From an uncultured Christensenella sp. (lineage in GTDB: Bacteria; Bacillota; Clostridia; Christensenellales; UBA1242), in assembly GCA_949291975.1 (NCBI GenBank), contig CASEYA010000052.1, positions 1 to 19,231 of the forward strand: a stretch of 19,231 nt of DNA, read 5' to 3'. The notes under the pieces are model-generated. The model had not been told where the DNA came from, did not search any database, and saw nothing but the letters and a program-made list of their open reading frames with translations. Positions 7,624-15,723 of this stretch are shown here, one piece after another (positions within the stretch are counted from its first letter, which is position 1; every line of letters starts with the position of its first letter). The position numbers and the translations under genes are program-made.

Positions 7624-8420
7624 TTGTTAATCCAAGCAACAAAGATATCATACCATCTGCCAAGTTCATCTTTTAGGCTTGGGTTGTTGTTCACAAAAGC
7701 AATTTGCTCGTCTTTTGTTTTACCCTGAAGATATCTCAGCGTCTCTGCTGTCTTTTCCCTGCCAACATCAAGCAAAATGTCTTCTATTTGTTTTTCAACG
7801 TTTTCTCTTTCACTTGCGTTTGCTTTTTCAAATTCTTTTTTTATTTTTTCAATTTCTGTTGTGAGTTTATCTGCATATGTAAGATTAAACTCTTCAAGAG
7901 CATTTTCTTTTTCTTGTTCCAAAAGAGCCTGCTGAAACGCAAGATTATCAAGATAGGCTTTGTTTTTATTTTTGAGAGCCTCTTTTTGATGATTATATTC
8001 ATTGCTAATTAAATCAAACTGATTATCATATATGCTGGAAACACGCCAACCTTTATCTATTGAGTCAAAGCGCAAATCTTGCATATCTTGGTTAAAACTA
8101 TTGGTTGCTTTCCCAAGTTGCTCATAATATTTGTTTTGGTTTGATATTCTGTTTGAATCCAACTTTTCTTGCTTGGTTTGATATTTATCATTTATTTTGT
8201 TTGTTTGTGTATCGTAATACTCACTCAAACTTTCCGATGCCTGATTTTTTGCTTCTTGGTCGGTTAATGTAAGTTCCTGCTGTTTGTTTTTCCAAGTAGA
8301 AAGTTCACTTTGATATTTATTATTTATTTGCTCAAATTTTTTGGTTAATTCACTTGGAAGAGATACATTTGCAGAAGATGTTTTAACTTTTTGTTGTTCT
8401 ATTTTTTGTGTTGTTGCCAT
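7620..8420 (-). CDS. Phage coiled-coil protein of unknown function
   Basis: The 266-residue product is very polar (Glu, Lys, Gln, Asn) and has no cysteine, signal peptide or membrane segment. Residues of about 20-100 and 125-220 are long helical stretches with coiled-coil character. A short segment around DKGWRVSSIYDNQFD interrupts them, and the last 40 residues look globular (ending DELGRWYDIFVAWINK). Similarly built proteins of unknown role occur near the tail or lysis genes of phages of low-GC bacteria. Position after the fibre and before the holins suggests a virion protein, such as a tail needle, internal ejected protein or fibre partner; this is inference. GGAGGT 6 bases before the ATG at 8420 fixes the start; a longer open frame to 8600 would overlap the fibre gene out of frame. 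An ATGA overlap couples it to the BhlA-type holin. Confidence 0.6.
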   Translation of the reverse strand: MATTQKIEQQKVKTSSANVSLPSELTKKFEQINNKYQSELSTWKNKQQELTLTDQEAKNQASESLSEYYDTQTNKINDKYQTKQEKLDSNRISNQNKYYEQLGKATNSFNQDMQDLRFDSIDKGWRVSSIYDNQFDLISNEYNHQKEALKNKNKAYLDNLAFQQALLEQEKENALEEFNLTYADKLTTEIEKIKKEFEKANASERENVEKQIEDILLDVGREKTAETLRYLQGKTKDEQIAFVNNNPSLKDELGRWYDIFVAWINK

Positions 8421-8502
8421 ATAGGCACCTCCATTTTTAAAATAATCTTCTTTGTTTTGAAGAGTGATAAAAAATTGCACAAAGTTTAAGGGCTTATATC
8501 CA

Positions 8503-10092
8503 TTATTTCTTGACATATGAGAAAACTCCGTTTGTGTTGCGCATAATAAAGCCATTGTTTGTTTCTTTGTAATACTCACCGTTAAAAACAAACACTTCAC
8601 TTGATTTTTGGTTTGTTGTTAAATTAAGTGTGGTTTTATATATTTTTCCATCACGATGATAGTAAAATCTGATTTCACCGTTATCGTAATATCCTGTGCA
8701 TGTGCCTCCAACTCCAATTTGAACAGGACTGCCCTCTGCTGTTAGATAACCAGTTGCTGAGGTTGTTTGATTGTCTTTATATGGCTGAAAAAACAGTTTG
8801 CCGTCTTTATCTTCAAAAATAACCATTATTGCATAGTTAAAAGCATTTCCATGTATGTTAGACACACCGCTTAAATTACACACATTATCGACTGTAACTG
8901 CCACTTCTGACGCAGGCGAATTGGTGGTGTCGAAACTGACATTTCCACCGATTACATAAAACACATTGTTTTTATCAAACCCGCCCATTAAAATGCCAAA
9001 GTTATTTAAAATTAAATCATTTATTCCATTTTTACCCCTTGCATTCTGATTGTAAAATTCCAAAGGACTCATAAACTTAAATTTGGGATAAGAAGACAAG
9101 TAATTTAATTTATAGGTTGTTGCTGCTGGTGCGGAAACCGCAACAACAATGCCATCATCTTGCAATTTGCAAAATGATGGATATGCCAATTTAACACCCG
9201 AACTTATAACCACCACACAAGATGATTTTATATCAATAATTTTTGTTGTGTTTGTTGAGCCAAAAACCGCTGGCGTATCTTCATCTAGACTTGTCGAGGT
9301 TGAAGAGCCATTTGCATATACCCTTGTGTGATAACCAATGCCATCACAAGAAGCAACATAGAGATTTCCTGAATAGGCATTTGAACCAGCGGGAACTTCC
9401 TCTCCTATTTCAGCATAGGCATTATCAATTATGAGTGGTTTTTGCGCCAAAAGGCAAAGTTTGATGTTTTTTATTTCACAACTTACCCCAGCACTTAAAC
9501 ACTCACCTTGCATATAGACAGATTGCGGACTTGCGGAACCAAAGAAATATATGTTATGATGCCTTTTGACTGCAATATCGCCAAAGTTTATTTCTTCGTG
9601 AAAACTTAATTCATCATTAACAAATATCTTTAAGTCACAATTTCCTGTTTGCCCAGATGTTGTGTTAGACACCTCAAAATCAATTGTAAAAACTCCCACA
9701 CAGTCGTTATCACAAGAAAATTTACCAAGGTAAGCATAGTATGTTTGTCCCGAATTAAAAAGATATAAAGAACCATAATCACGCTTTGTAAGCGCAACAC
9801 CTGATGAGTTTGACGACAACTGAGTTTGAAGTTCATCTATGTCTTGCTGAATTGTTTCAACATCTGTTTGAATTAGATTGACCTCACTTTCAATTGAGTT
9901 TACATCTGTTTGCAAAGCACCAACATTGGTTTCAAGTGTATTTAGACTGTTTTGCACTAAACTGAGATTTTGAGCTGTTGTGTTAGACTGATTTTTAACA
10001 TCCTGCAATGTTTGATTGCTGTTTTCAAAGCCTTCTTCAAATTCTAGACTCATTTTATAGGCTTGCTTGCCATATTTTTGTTCATCTTTCAT
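8503..10092 (-). CDS. Tail fibre / receptor-binding protein with N-terminal coiled coil
   Basis: The 529-residue protein begins with a short attachment region. A parallel coiled coil follows at about residues 27-94, with five regular heptads at 60-94 (LQTDVNS, IESEVNL, IQTDVET, IQQDIDE, LQTQLSS), which would trimerise the fibre. The rest is beta-rich and Ser/Thr/Asn/Gly-rich, typical of receptor-binding tips. Near the C-terminus are repeated Y/F-rich strands (GEIRFYYHRDGKIYK). It has 11 cysteines, many for a phage fibre. It follows the nozzle gene, with GGAGT about 6 bases before the start, as expected for a fibre attached to a short tail. No enzymatic domain (pectate lyase, peptidase, sialidase) is recognisable. 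Role from position and architecture; the receptor is unknown. Confidence 0.72.
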   Translation of the reverse strand: MKDEQKYGKQAYKMSLEFEEGFENSNQTLQDVKNQSNTTAQNLSLVQNSLNTLETNVGALQTDVNSIESEVNLIQTDVETIQQDIDELQTQLSSNSSGVALTKRDYGSLYLFNSGQTYYAYLGKFSCDNDCVGVFTIDFEVSNTTSGQTGNCDLKIFVNDELSFHEEINFGDIAVKRHHNIYFFGSASPQSVYMQGECLSAGVSCEIKNIKLCLLAQKPLIIDNAYAEIGEEVPAGSNAYSGNLYVASCDGIGYHTRVYANGSSTSTSLDEDTPAVFGSTNTTKIIDIKSSCVVVISSGVKLAYPSFCKLQDDGIVVAVSAPAATTYKLNYLSSYPKFKFMSPLEFYNQNARGKNGINDLILNNFGILMGGFDKNNVFYVIGGNVSFDTTNSPASEVAVTVDNVCNLSGVSNIHGNAFNYAIMVIFEDKDGKLFFQPYKDNQTTSATGYLTAEGSPVQIGVGGTCTGYYDNGEIRFYYHRDGKIYKTTLNLTTNQKSSEVFVFNGEYYKETNNGFIMRNTNGVFSYVKK

Positions 10093-10096
10093 AGTT

Positions 10097-11608
10097 TTAC
10101 TCCAAATTTACTTCCATTTGCGGATTAGATATATAAGCATCATTTTCCGTGCTATAAAAAGCAATGGCAAAAGTGTTTCCTCGCAAGTTTATTGGAACTT
10201 TTACCGCCTTGTTTGAGGCTGGCACATTAAAAATGTGAGTTTGCCCGTCAACAAAAACACCAATTTGACTGTCGTATCTGTTTAGCATTGTTATGCTTTT
10301 TATAATTTTATTTCTGCTTGGATATCCCATGTCTGTATAAGGTGATTCCCAAACCTTTTGCGTTGGAGTTCCAAAAACTTTTCCATTATATGTAAGTTCA
10401 CCAAGTCTGTTTTTATAGGTGCTACCAAAACAAGCAACCAGTTTGCTGATGTTTTTATATTGAATAGTTGTCAAAGCGCAAATGTCTACTCCTCGAAGAA
10501 TGCTGTATTCGCCTGTTTCTAGGTCTAGTTCAATTAAACAATTATTAGTCATATTTGTGGTATTATTTTCAAATCTATAATCTTTTGTGTCCATTTTGCA
10601 GGCAAGATAATACTTCCCGTCAAGAAAGGCAGCACAAGCAGACGAGTTATCCATTTCTTTGAATAAATTTTCAAAGCCAAGGGTAAGTTTGGTCATTTCA
10701 AGACCATCAAACTGATATATTCCGTCTCTGCAAAGCATTACCACAACATCGCCACACAAAACAGCGGTATTTGCAAAAATTTGCGAACTTGACAGAGCTA
10801 AATGTCTAACCACAAACTCATTTTGTTCACCAGAACCGCTTAATCGTGAAATTCCAAATTCACGGATAATATAAAGATAGTTGTTATAACTGATAACCGA
10901 GTTAAGAGTTCCTCTTTCATCGGTCATTTCGATGTATCCACCATCAAAGGCATTAACAATCCAGTTGGTTGGGTCAACATCTGAACTGAACCAAATTTGA
11001 GACTTATCTCCGCCAATGGTTGCAAACAACCTGTTTGCGTGATAAGCAAGAGAGGTTATCACTGGTGCTGATGGCCACTGCTCTGGAGAAGCAAAACTAT
11101 CCCAAGTTGTCAAACTGTCTGTTGAGTTTGTTGGGCAAAAGAAAAACTTATCCGAGCCATCTGTTCGCAAATTAATTCCAACAGGACAAGATGTAAAATG
11201 AATATTGATAAGAGAGGTAAATTCTGTGTTTGGTGACTCTACCCTTCCCCAATATATTTCATCATTGCCCTCTTCTCCACTTGCCTCACTGTAAAACAGA
11301 AGAAGTGGACTGAAAGTTTGCGACACATCTGACCAGCGTTTATAGACCCAAAATTTTTTGATGTCTGTTACATTTGTTGGAACTTCCATTGTTTTGATGT
11401 CACCATATGGGTCTGGCAAAGTTAAATCTTGAAAGCCCATGCCTGTTGTTAACGCACCTGTTGAAAAATTAAAATTATAGGTGTTTCTAGCAAGATTAAG
11501 TGGCATTACATTTGTATCAAGTTTTGTGTTCATTCCACTTGAAAAATCGGTGAGTTTAACAGTTATAACAGTTTGGTCGGAAATTGGTAAAAGGTCGCTA
11601 TAAAACAT
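10097..11608 (-). CDS. Short-tail nozzle / DNA-stabilisation-like protein (beta-propeller type)
   Basis: The 503-residue, beta-rich protein has repeated short strands of beta-propeller type. A segment at about residues 189-220 reads HANRLFATIGGDKSQIWFSSDVDPTNW. This phrase (a place name-like N-R-L-F, then 'W/YFSSxxDPxNW') recurs in podovirus proteins that close the tail tube, such as P22 gp10-like stabilisation proteins and T7 gp12-like nozzles. Further repeated units read YNNYLYIIREFGISRL, CRDGIYQFDG and LDGKYYLACK. It probably plugs the tail and keeps DNA in the head. The start at 11608 overlaps the preceding stop as TAATG and has AAGGGGGTGG upstream. An upstream extension of 28 codons overlaps the previous gene and is unlikely. 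Family by pattern, not by search. Confidence 0.7.
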   Translation of the reverse strand: MFYSDLLPISDQTVITVKLTDFSSGMNTKLDTNVMPLNLARNTYNFNFSTGALTTGMGFQDLTLPDPYGDIKTMEVPTNVTDIKKFWVYKRWSDVSQTFSPLLLFYSEASGEEGNDEIYWGRVESPNTEFTSLINIHFTSCPVGINLRTDGSDKFFFCPTNSTDSLTTWDSFASPEQWPSAPVITSLAYHANRLFATIGGDKSQIWFSSDVDPTNWIVNAFDGGYIEMTDERGTLNSVISYNNYLYIIREFGISRLSGSGEQNEFVVRHLALSSSQIFANTAVLCGDVVVMLCRDGIYQFDGLEMTKLTLGFENLFKEMDNSSACAAFLDGKYYLACKMDTKDYRFENNTTNMTNNCLIELDLETGEYSILRGVDICALTTIQYKNISKLVACFGSTYKNRLGELTYNGKVFGTPTQKVWESPYTDMGYPSRNKIIKSITMLNRYDSQIGVFVDGQTHIFNVPASNKAVKVPINLRGNTFAIAFYSTENDAYISNPQMEVNLE

Positions 11609-12183
11609 TAAAACCACCCCCTTGAAGAAATTTTTGGCATATGTTTTGGACGCTGAGCAATGAGCATTAGTCTTTGAAAACTTAAATCCCAAGCATTAGC
11701 ATCTTGATACATTCCTCTTCTTAGATAGAACTTTGAAGTTGTCCCAACAGCAAGCGTTCTGGTGCTAATTTTCCCCTCTTCTATTGGAAGATTGTCGCTA
11801 AGGGTGCTTACTTGCTGTGGAGAATATGTATATGTTATAGTGTGATTTCCATTTTTACAGCGAAAAAATGTTGGAAATGTTGTGAATTTTATGTTAACAC
11901 CATTTTCATCTTTAATTTTTATTATATCTATTAAAATTTTATCAAGTTCGTTATAATCAAAAGTTTCATTTGTAACTTTTATCTTTTCTGTTGTTTTAAA
12001 AGGCAGATAGATATATGCAATGCTAAAAATGGTATCATTTAGACAATTGATTAAATTTTCTATTGTGTCCTTTTGCTCTTCGTTTAACTCTGTTTGACTG
12101 GATGTATTAAAAGCCGAAGTGCTTAAAATATCTTCTCGGGATAAATTTTTTAAAACCAAAGTTAACACTTCTTTAACTGTCAT
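11608..12183 (-). CDS. Probable head-tail adaptor / tail-tube protein
   Basis: The 191-residue product has a helical N-terminus (1-55, VKEVLTLVLKNL and an Asn/Glu-rich helix) and a beta-rich centre (GNHTITYTYSPQQVSTLSD). A segment RTLAVGTTSKFYLRRGMYQDANAWDLSFQRLML follows, listed here as three shorter parts: RTLAVGTTSKFYL, RRGMYQDANAW and DLSFQRLML. The last part resembles the helix in which T7 gp11-like and P22 gp4-like adaptors count tail subunits. No motif is decisive; the assignment rests on size and on position between capsid and nozzle genes. AGGAGG 6-7 bases before the ATG is strong, and the gene is coupled to the nozzle gene by a 1-base stop/start overlap. Confidence 0.55.
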   Translation of the reverse strand: MTVKEVLTLVLKNLSREDILSTSAFNTSSQTELNEEQKDTIENLINCLNDTIFSIAYIYLPFKTTEKIKVTNETFDYNELDKILIDIIKIKDENGVNIKFTTFPTFFRCKNGNHTITYTYSPQQVSTLSDNLPIEEGKISTRTLAVGTTSKFYLRRGMYQDANAWDLSFQRLMLIAQRPKHMPKISSRGWF

Positions 12184-12195
12184 AGACTCCTCCTT

Positions 12196-12570
12196 TTAAG
12201 CCCATTTTGTGATATAGGCATCATTAAAGTTTTCTGCTTCTTTTTTTGATGCATAGTCAAACATCTCTTTTAATTTCCAACTGGTTTTATCGAAAAGTTC
12301 TTTTTTTGTGTCACTTTCAATCTTTTCATTGTTTTTGTCAATTTCAGCAAGAATTCTATCAAGAAATTCTCGCCTTGTTCTAAGTGTTAAAGAAATTGTT
12401 CTTGCATCAAGTGAACCATATGGAACAGATAAGCAGAAAGTGTTTTTTTGCGAATAGTTATGAATTTCATAACATTTTCGGTTTGTGTTATATACAATAA
12501 AATAATCTTTATCAATCTCTTTCAAACGCCTTGTTATGTCATGAGTATCTTCTAAAATTTTAATTAGCAT
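12196..12570 (-). CDS. Small phage protein of unknown function, connector region
   Basis: The 124-residue product starts with a beta-rich domain (TRRLKEIDKDYFIVYNTNRKC, YEIHNY, FCLSVPYGSLDAR), then has a helical charged tail (residues about 60-124). The first part, 'DITRRLKEIDKDYF-VYN--YEIH', reads like a small phage-specific domain seen in other low-GC phages after the capsid gene; I cannot name it. It may be a head-completion or connector protein. It starts after a 90-base spacer with a hairpin and a repeat, using AAAGGAA about 11 bases before the ATG. It ends 12 bases before the next gene. Confidence 0.6.
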   Translation of the reverse strand: MLIKILEDTHDITRRLKEIDKDYFIVYNTNRKCYEIHNYSQKNTFCLSVPYGSLDARTISLTLRTRREFLDRILAEIDKNNEKIESDTKKELFDKTSWKLKEMFDYASKKEAENFNDAYITKWA

Positions 12571-12587
12571 TTTTTATAATTCCTTTA

Positions 12588-12605
12588 AATTTGCAAAAAT
12601 TTATC
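12588..12605. repeat. Short repeat copy 2, upstream of the 124-residue gene
   Basis: AATTTGCAAAAATTTA followed by TCAAAA lies immediately in front of the ribosome binding site of the 124-residue gene. The same 16 bases and the following TCAAAA (with one inserted A) stand before the scaffold gene at 15724-15746. Confidence 0.5.
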
Positions 12606-12656
12606 AAAAAAATTAGCAAAATTCATGAAAAATCAATGAAAAATGCTAATTTTTTT
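12606..12656 (-). terminator. Large hairpin after the second capsid gene, possible partial terminator
   Basis: A 13-bp perfect stem (12606-12618 with 12644-12656, core ATTAGCA/TGCTAAT) encloses a 25-base loop holding two near-repeats of ATGAAAAAT. On the minus strand it begins just after the second capsid gene's stop and its 3' arm ends in seven T. It could stop a fraction of transcripts or protect the 3' end of the capsid mRNA, lowering expression of the tail genes. Confidence 0.5.
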
Positions 12657-12660
12657 AAAA

Positions 12661-13851
12661 TTATGAAGCAGTTATTGTAAGTTTGCCTTGTGCTCCTGGT
12701 TTATCACAAACAAGTTCAGCATATTTTACAAGTGTTGCTGTGTGAATTGGATAGCCCTCTTTTTGTCTTAAAATTTGACCTTTATCATTTTCAATCCATT
12801 GCCAATCGCCAAGTTGATGCATTTTAAAGTTATCGCTGTTAAGGAAGTAAATTGTTCCATCATCAATAAAACGCTCTGCAATGAAAGGTATGCCGTTAAA
12901 TGCTATTGTTGTGTATCCACCTTCAAGTTTTGTTACATCAAGGTTAAGTCTGTTGTTTTTGAAAAGATTTTGAAAACTTCTTCTTGCGTCGTAAGAACCA
13001 CATATAAAGTTTATCTCTCCACCCGATTGCTCTTCGCAAGCGTCAATTACACTCATCAAACTTGCCTCACTGAAACTTGCATTTGCCACAGTTTGAGTGA
13101 TTGGAGTTAGAAATGGATAATCTGCTTTTGTAAGTCCATAAAGCGTTGTTATACTGGAATCAAAAATTGAACCAATTCCTGTGATTTCTTTTCCCTTGCT
13201 TCCTTGAACATAAAGTTCAACAACAGCCTTTTCCTGCTCATCATCACTTTGAGCAACCATTTCTGCTGTGCAAGCATCACTGAAAGTTATTGTTTTGCTT
13301 GCGTAGTCCCAACTTACAATTCTGGTGGTTGCCTTGTATACTCCGTCAACATAGATGTCAACAACTTGTCCAACCATAAGATTTTTCATGCTGTCAACCG
13401 TGAAGGTATAGGCACCACTTGCTGTTGCTGTTCCAGTTGCCAAAAGCCCGTTGCCGTTGCCATAGAGCATGCGAGCAAGATTAAATTTGCTTGCTTCAAC
13501 AAGCCCCTCCATTTCTGCAGACAGAAGATTTAAAAATGCGCCAGCTTCATTTGAAGATGACCTGATTGCTTTATCACTTATTTCAATTGAACCATAAAGA
13601 TTTTTAAGAGCAACCTCAAAAAGAGCGTAATTGTTTTCTGCCACATTTGGCAAAGAACCTGACTCTGTTCCAGCACCAATTCCACCATTCACACCATAAG
13701 GCACAAGTTTTTTAACCAATTTTCCAACAACATCTTGCGATGTTTTTTCTACCTTTGCTAAAAATGGATGAATGTTTGAATTAAGTTGATTTGCCACAAC
13801 ATCAAGATACATTGTTTTTAACGCTGAATTAGCCGATGTTAAAGTTACCAT
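12661..13851 (-). CDS. Major capsid protein paralogue 2
   Basis: The 396-residue protein has the look of an HK97-fold coat protein and is clearly a paralogue of the preceding gene. Shared blocks include KLVPYGVNGG, GSIEISDKAIR, GAF-x2-LL-AEMEGL, EASKFNL-RMLYG, LYVQGSK-EITG, FNGIP and ATLVKYAELVC-PGAQGK. The region at about 142-205 differs, possibly an insertion domain on the capsid surface. Both copies are intact and of equal length, so this is functional duplication, not decay. GGGGGAAATTTT precedes the ATG; the gap from the first paralogue is 18 bases. It may be a minor capsomer (vertex or hybrid lattice) or the main coat. No separate decoration or protease gene is present. The hairpin at 12606-12656 follows. 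Confidence 0.87.
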   Translation of the reverse strand: MVTLTSANSALKTMYLDVVANQLNSNIHPFLAKVEKTSQDVVGKLVKKLVPYGVNGGIGAGTESGSLPNVAENNYALFEVALKNLYGSIEISDKAIRSSSNEAGAFLNLLSAEMEGLVEASKFNLARMLYGNGNGLLATGTATASGAYTFTVDSMKNLMVGQVVDIYVDGVYKATTRIVSWDYASKTITFSDACTAEMVAQSDDEQEKAVVELYVQGSKGKEITGIGSIFDSSITTLYGLTKADYPFLTPITQTVANASFSEASLMSVIDACEEQSGGEINFICGSYDARRSFQNLFKNNRLNLDVTKLEGGYTTIAFNGIPFIAERFIDDGTIYFLNSDNFKMHQLGDWQWIENDKGQILRQKEGYPIHTATLVKYAELVCDKPGAQGKLTITAS

Positions 13852-13869
13852 ATAAAATTTCCCCCTTTA

Positions 13870-15048
13870 TTAAGAAAGACTTGCCATTTTACCTTGCGCC
13901 CCTGGTCTTGAACAAACAAGTTCGGCATATTTTACAAGCGTTGCAAGATAACTAGCATATCCCTGTTTTTGTTTTAAAATTGAACCATCTTCATTTGTAA
14001 GCCACTCCCAATCACAAAGTTGATGAGTTACAAAATCATTGGTATTAAGCATATAAAGAACTCCATTTGGAACAAATTTATCACCATAAAGCGGAATTCC
14101 ATTGAATGAAAGTGCTTTGAAGCCACCATTTAAGTTTTGTGTGTCAATATGTTTTGTCATTGCACTAAGTTTTGATGCAAAAGTGCGTTTAAGCGCATTT
14201 GTTGTTATAATGAAATTCATTTTGTTACCTGTTCGTTTTTCAACCTCGTCAAGACATTGTTGAAGTAAATCTTCGTCAAATGTTTCACTAGAACTTTTTG
14301 TCTTTATATAACTGTTAAGCCATGGATATGTCGACCTGTCTAATCCATAGATTGTTCCTGTTGTTTTAAAAATTGCTTCAAGCCCTGTGATTTCTTGGTC
14401 TTTGCTTCCTTGCACATAAAGAGTATAGGAACTTGCACTAGTTGCAAAGGTGGAATCAATTTCTTTATCAATTGTTATTTTATTGTTTACTCGGTCAACA
14501 CCTTTAATTCTTACACCACCAAAACCAGTTACCAAAGTTGAACCATTATATACATCAATCATCAGTCCTTCAATTAAATTTGTTGTTGATGTAACGGTGA
14601 TTGTCTGCGATGAAGCATCTGCAGAAGCAACAGTTGTAAGTGCCCCCGTTCCGTCACCATAAAGCATTCTGCCAAGATTGAATTTGCTTGCCTCAATTAA
14701 CCCTTCCATTTCTGCGGTAAGCAAGGAAACAAAGGCACCAGCATCATCACTTGAAGCACGAATTGCCTTGTCTGAAATTTCTATGCTTCCAAACAAATTT
14801 TTAAGAGTGCTTGTAAAAACAAGATATGGATTGCCATTGCTTGTTGGCAAAATTCCACCCTCATCACCAGCACCAACTCCACCATTTACCCCATATGGCA
14901 CAAGTTTTTGAACTTCACGACCATAGACATCACTGGTGGAACTTTTGATTTGATTGAAAAGCACATTTGTTTTTGTGTTAAGTTGATTGCTCACAACATC
15001 AAGATATAAATCTTTTAATGCATTTTGAGCAGTTGTCATTGTTACCAT
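13870..15048 (-). CDS. Major capsid protein paralogue 1
   Basis: This 392-residue coat protein follows the scaffold gene, the usual place of the major capsid gene. It shares the N-terminal arm (VT-T-A-ALK--YLDVV-NQLN), the blocks named for its paralogue and the C-terminal ATLVKYAELVC-PGAQGK. The E-loop-like N-terminal arm and C-terminal P-domain are conserved and the middle (about 140-205, with DVYNGSTLVTG) is divergent. Of two nearby ATGs, the one at 15048 is preferred: GGAGAG then lies 6 bases upstream, and the protein then aligns with the second paralogue from residue 1 (MVT). It assembles the capsid shell around the scaffold product encoded just before. Confidence 0.9.
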   Translation of the reverse strand: MVTMTTAQNALKDLYLDVVSNQLNTKTNVLFNQIKSSTSDVYGREVQKLVPYGVNGGVGAGDEGGILPTSNGNPYLVFTSTLKNLFGSIEISDKAIRASSDDAGAFVSLLTAEMEGLIEASKFNLGRMLYGDGTGALTTVASADASSQTITVTSTTNLIEGLMIDVYNGSTLVTGFGGVRIKGVDRVNNKITIDKEIDSTFATSASSYTLYVQGSKDQEITGLEAIFKTTGTIYGLDRSTYPWLNSYIKTKSSSETFDEDLLQQCLDEVEKRTGNKMNFIITTNALKRTFASKLSAMTKHIDTQNLNGGFKALSFNGIPLYGDKFVPNGVLYMLNTNDFVTHQLCDWEWLTNEDGSILKQKQGYASYLATLVKYAELVCSRPGAQGKMASLS

Positions 15049-15059
15049 AAACATCTCTC

Positions 15060-15713
15060 CTATTTATTAAAAATTTTTCTTGCCATCTCTTTTACTTCTT
15101 CTAAAGTTTTTGGTTTATTTGTAACTTTCGTTGATATTCCAAAATCAGAAGAGGCAAAAATTGGTGGCGTGCTTTCTCGGTTGTTAAGTGTTAAAAGATA
15201 ATCTTTTATAACAGCGTTAACAACCTTATCATTTTTTTGAACCTGTTTTAAAAAGTTCTCATCTTCTAGAAGTTGCTCGGGCGACTTATAGTTGGCTTCA
15301 AGCCATTTTGCCCATGCAACATAGAGGGGGCGTTCGTTTTGAATAAGAGCCTTATCCTCTAAAATCATTCTTGAAAGTTCTTTTGCATGACTTTTTGCAA
15401 GCGGGTTGTCCTTTAAGAAATTTTCAACCTGCTGATTCCAATCTTCTCGTTTCCAAAAAGGAACAGAGTTATCAATGTTGTTTTCTTCTGTGTTTAGGTT
15501 TTCAACCTGTGTTAATGACTTTTCTTCTTCCTTTTTGTTTTCAAGCGAAGATAAATCTGCTTGCTTTTGAAAATCACTTAAAAGCTGACTTTTTCTTGTG
15601 AATTCCCTTTCTAGATTTTCATAAGCATTTCTTAAACTTTCAACATTTTCAAATTTTCCATATGGGGAGCCGTTAAGATTTTGCGGTTGTTCCCCTTCAA
15701 TTTTTTCTTTCAT
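15060..15713 (-). CDS. Capsid scaffolding protein
   Basis: Position between portal and major capsid genes, small size (217 residues) and composition support a scaffold, which guides coat assembly and then leaves. It is highly charged and Gln/Asn/Glu-rich with a helical N-terminal half (VESLRNAYENLEREFTRK, KQADLSSLENKKEEE), a disordered-looking middle, a helical segment around WAKWLEANY, and a basic C-terminal tail (LEEVKEMARKIFNK) like coat-binding tails of P22-type scaffolds. The ATG at 15713 is chosen because GGAGG lies 5 bases before it; an earlier TTG at 15725 overlaps that site. No protease gene is nearby, so the scaffold probably leaves intact. Role by context. Confidence 0.72.
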   Translation of the reverse strand: MKEKIEGEQPQNLNGSPYGKFENVESLRNAYENLEREFTRKSQLLSDFQKQADLSSLENKKEEEKSLTQVENLNTEENNIDNSVPFWKREDWNQQVENFLKDNPLAKSHAKELSRMILEDKALIQNERPLYVAWAKWLEANYKSPEQLLEDENFLKQVQKNDKVVNAVIKDYLLTLNNRESTPPIFASSDFGISTKVTNKPKTLEEVKEMARKIFNK

Positions 15714-15723
15714 AAAATCCTCC

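Noticed and set aside
8421-8502. Promoter or terminator between fibre and coiled-coil genes
   Set aside because: Only a 4-bp stem (CTTC/GAAG) and no boxes at proper spacing were seen.
8421-8600. Longer start for the coiled-coil gene
   Set aside because: The extra 60 codons overlap the fibre gene in another frame, and the ATG at 8420 has a perfect GGAGGT site at normal spacing.
8503-10092. Diversity-generating retroelement target in the fibre
   Set aside because: No reverse transcriptase or template repeat is present in the window.
12661-15048. Capsid duplication as an assembly artefact
   Set aside because: The two copies differ in about half of their residues, spread over the whole length, so it is not a duplicated read or contig end.
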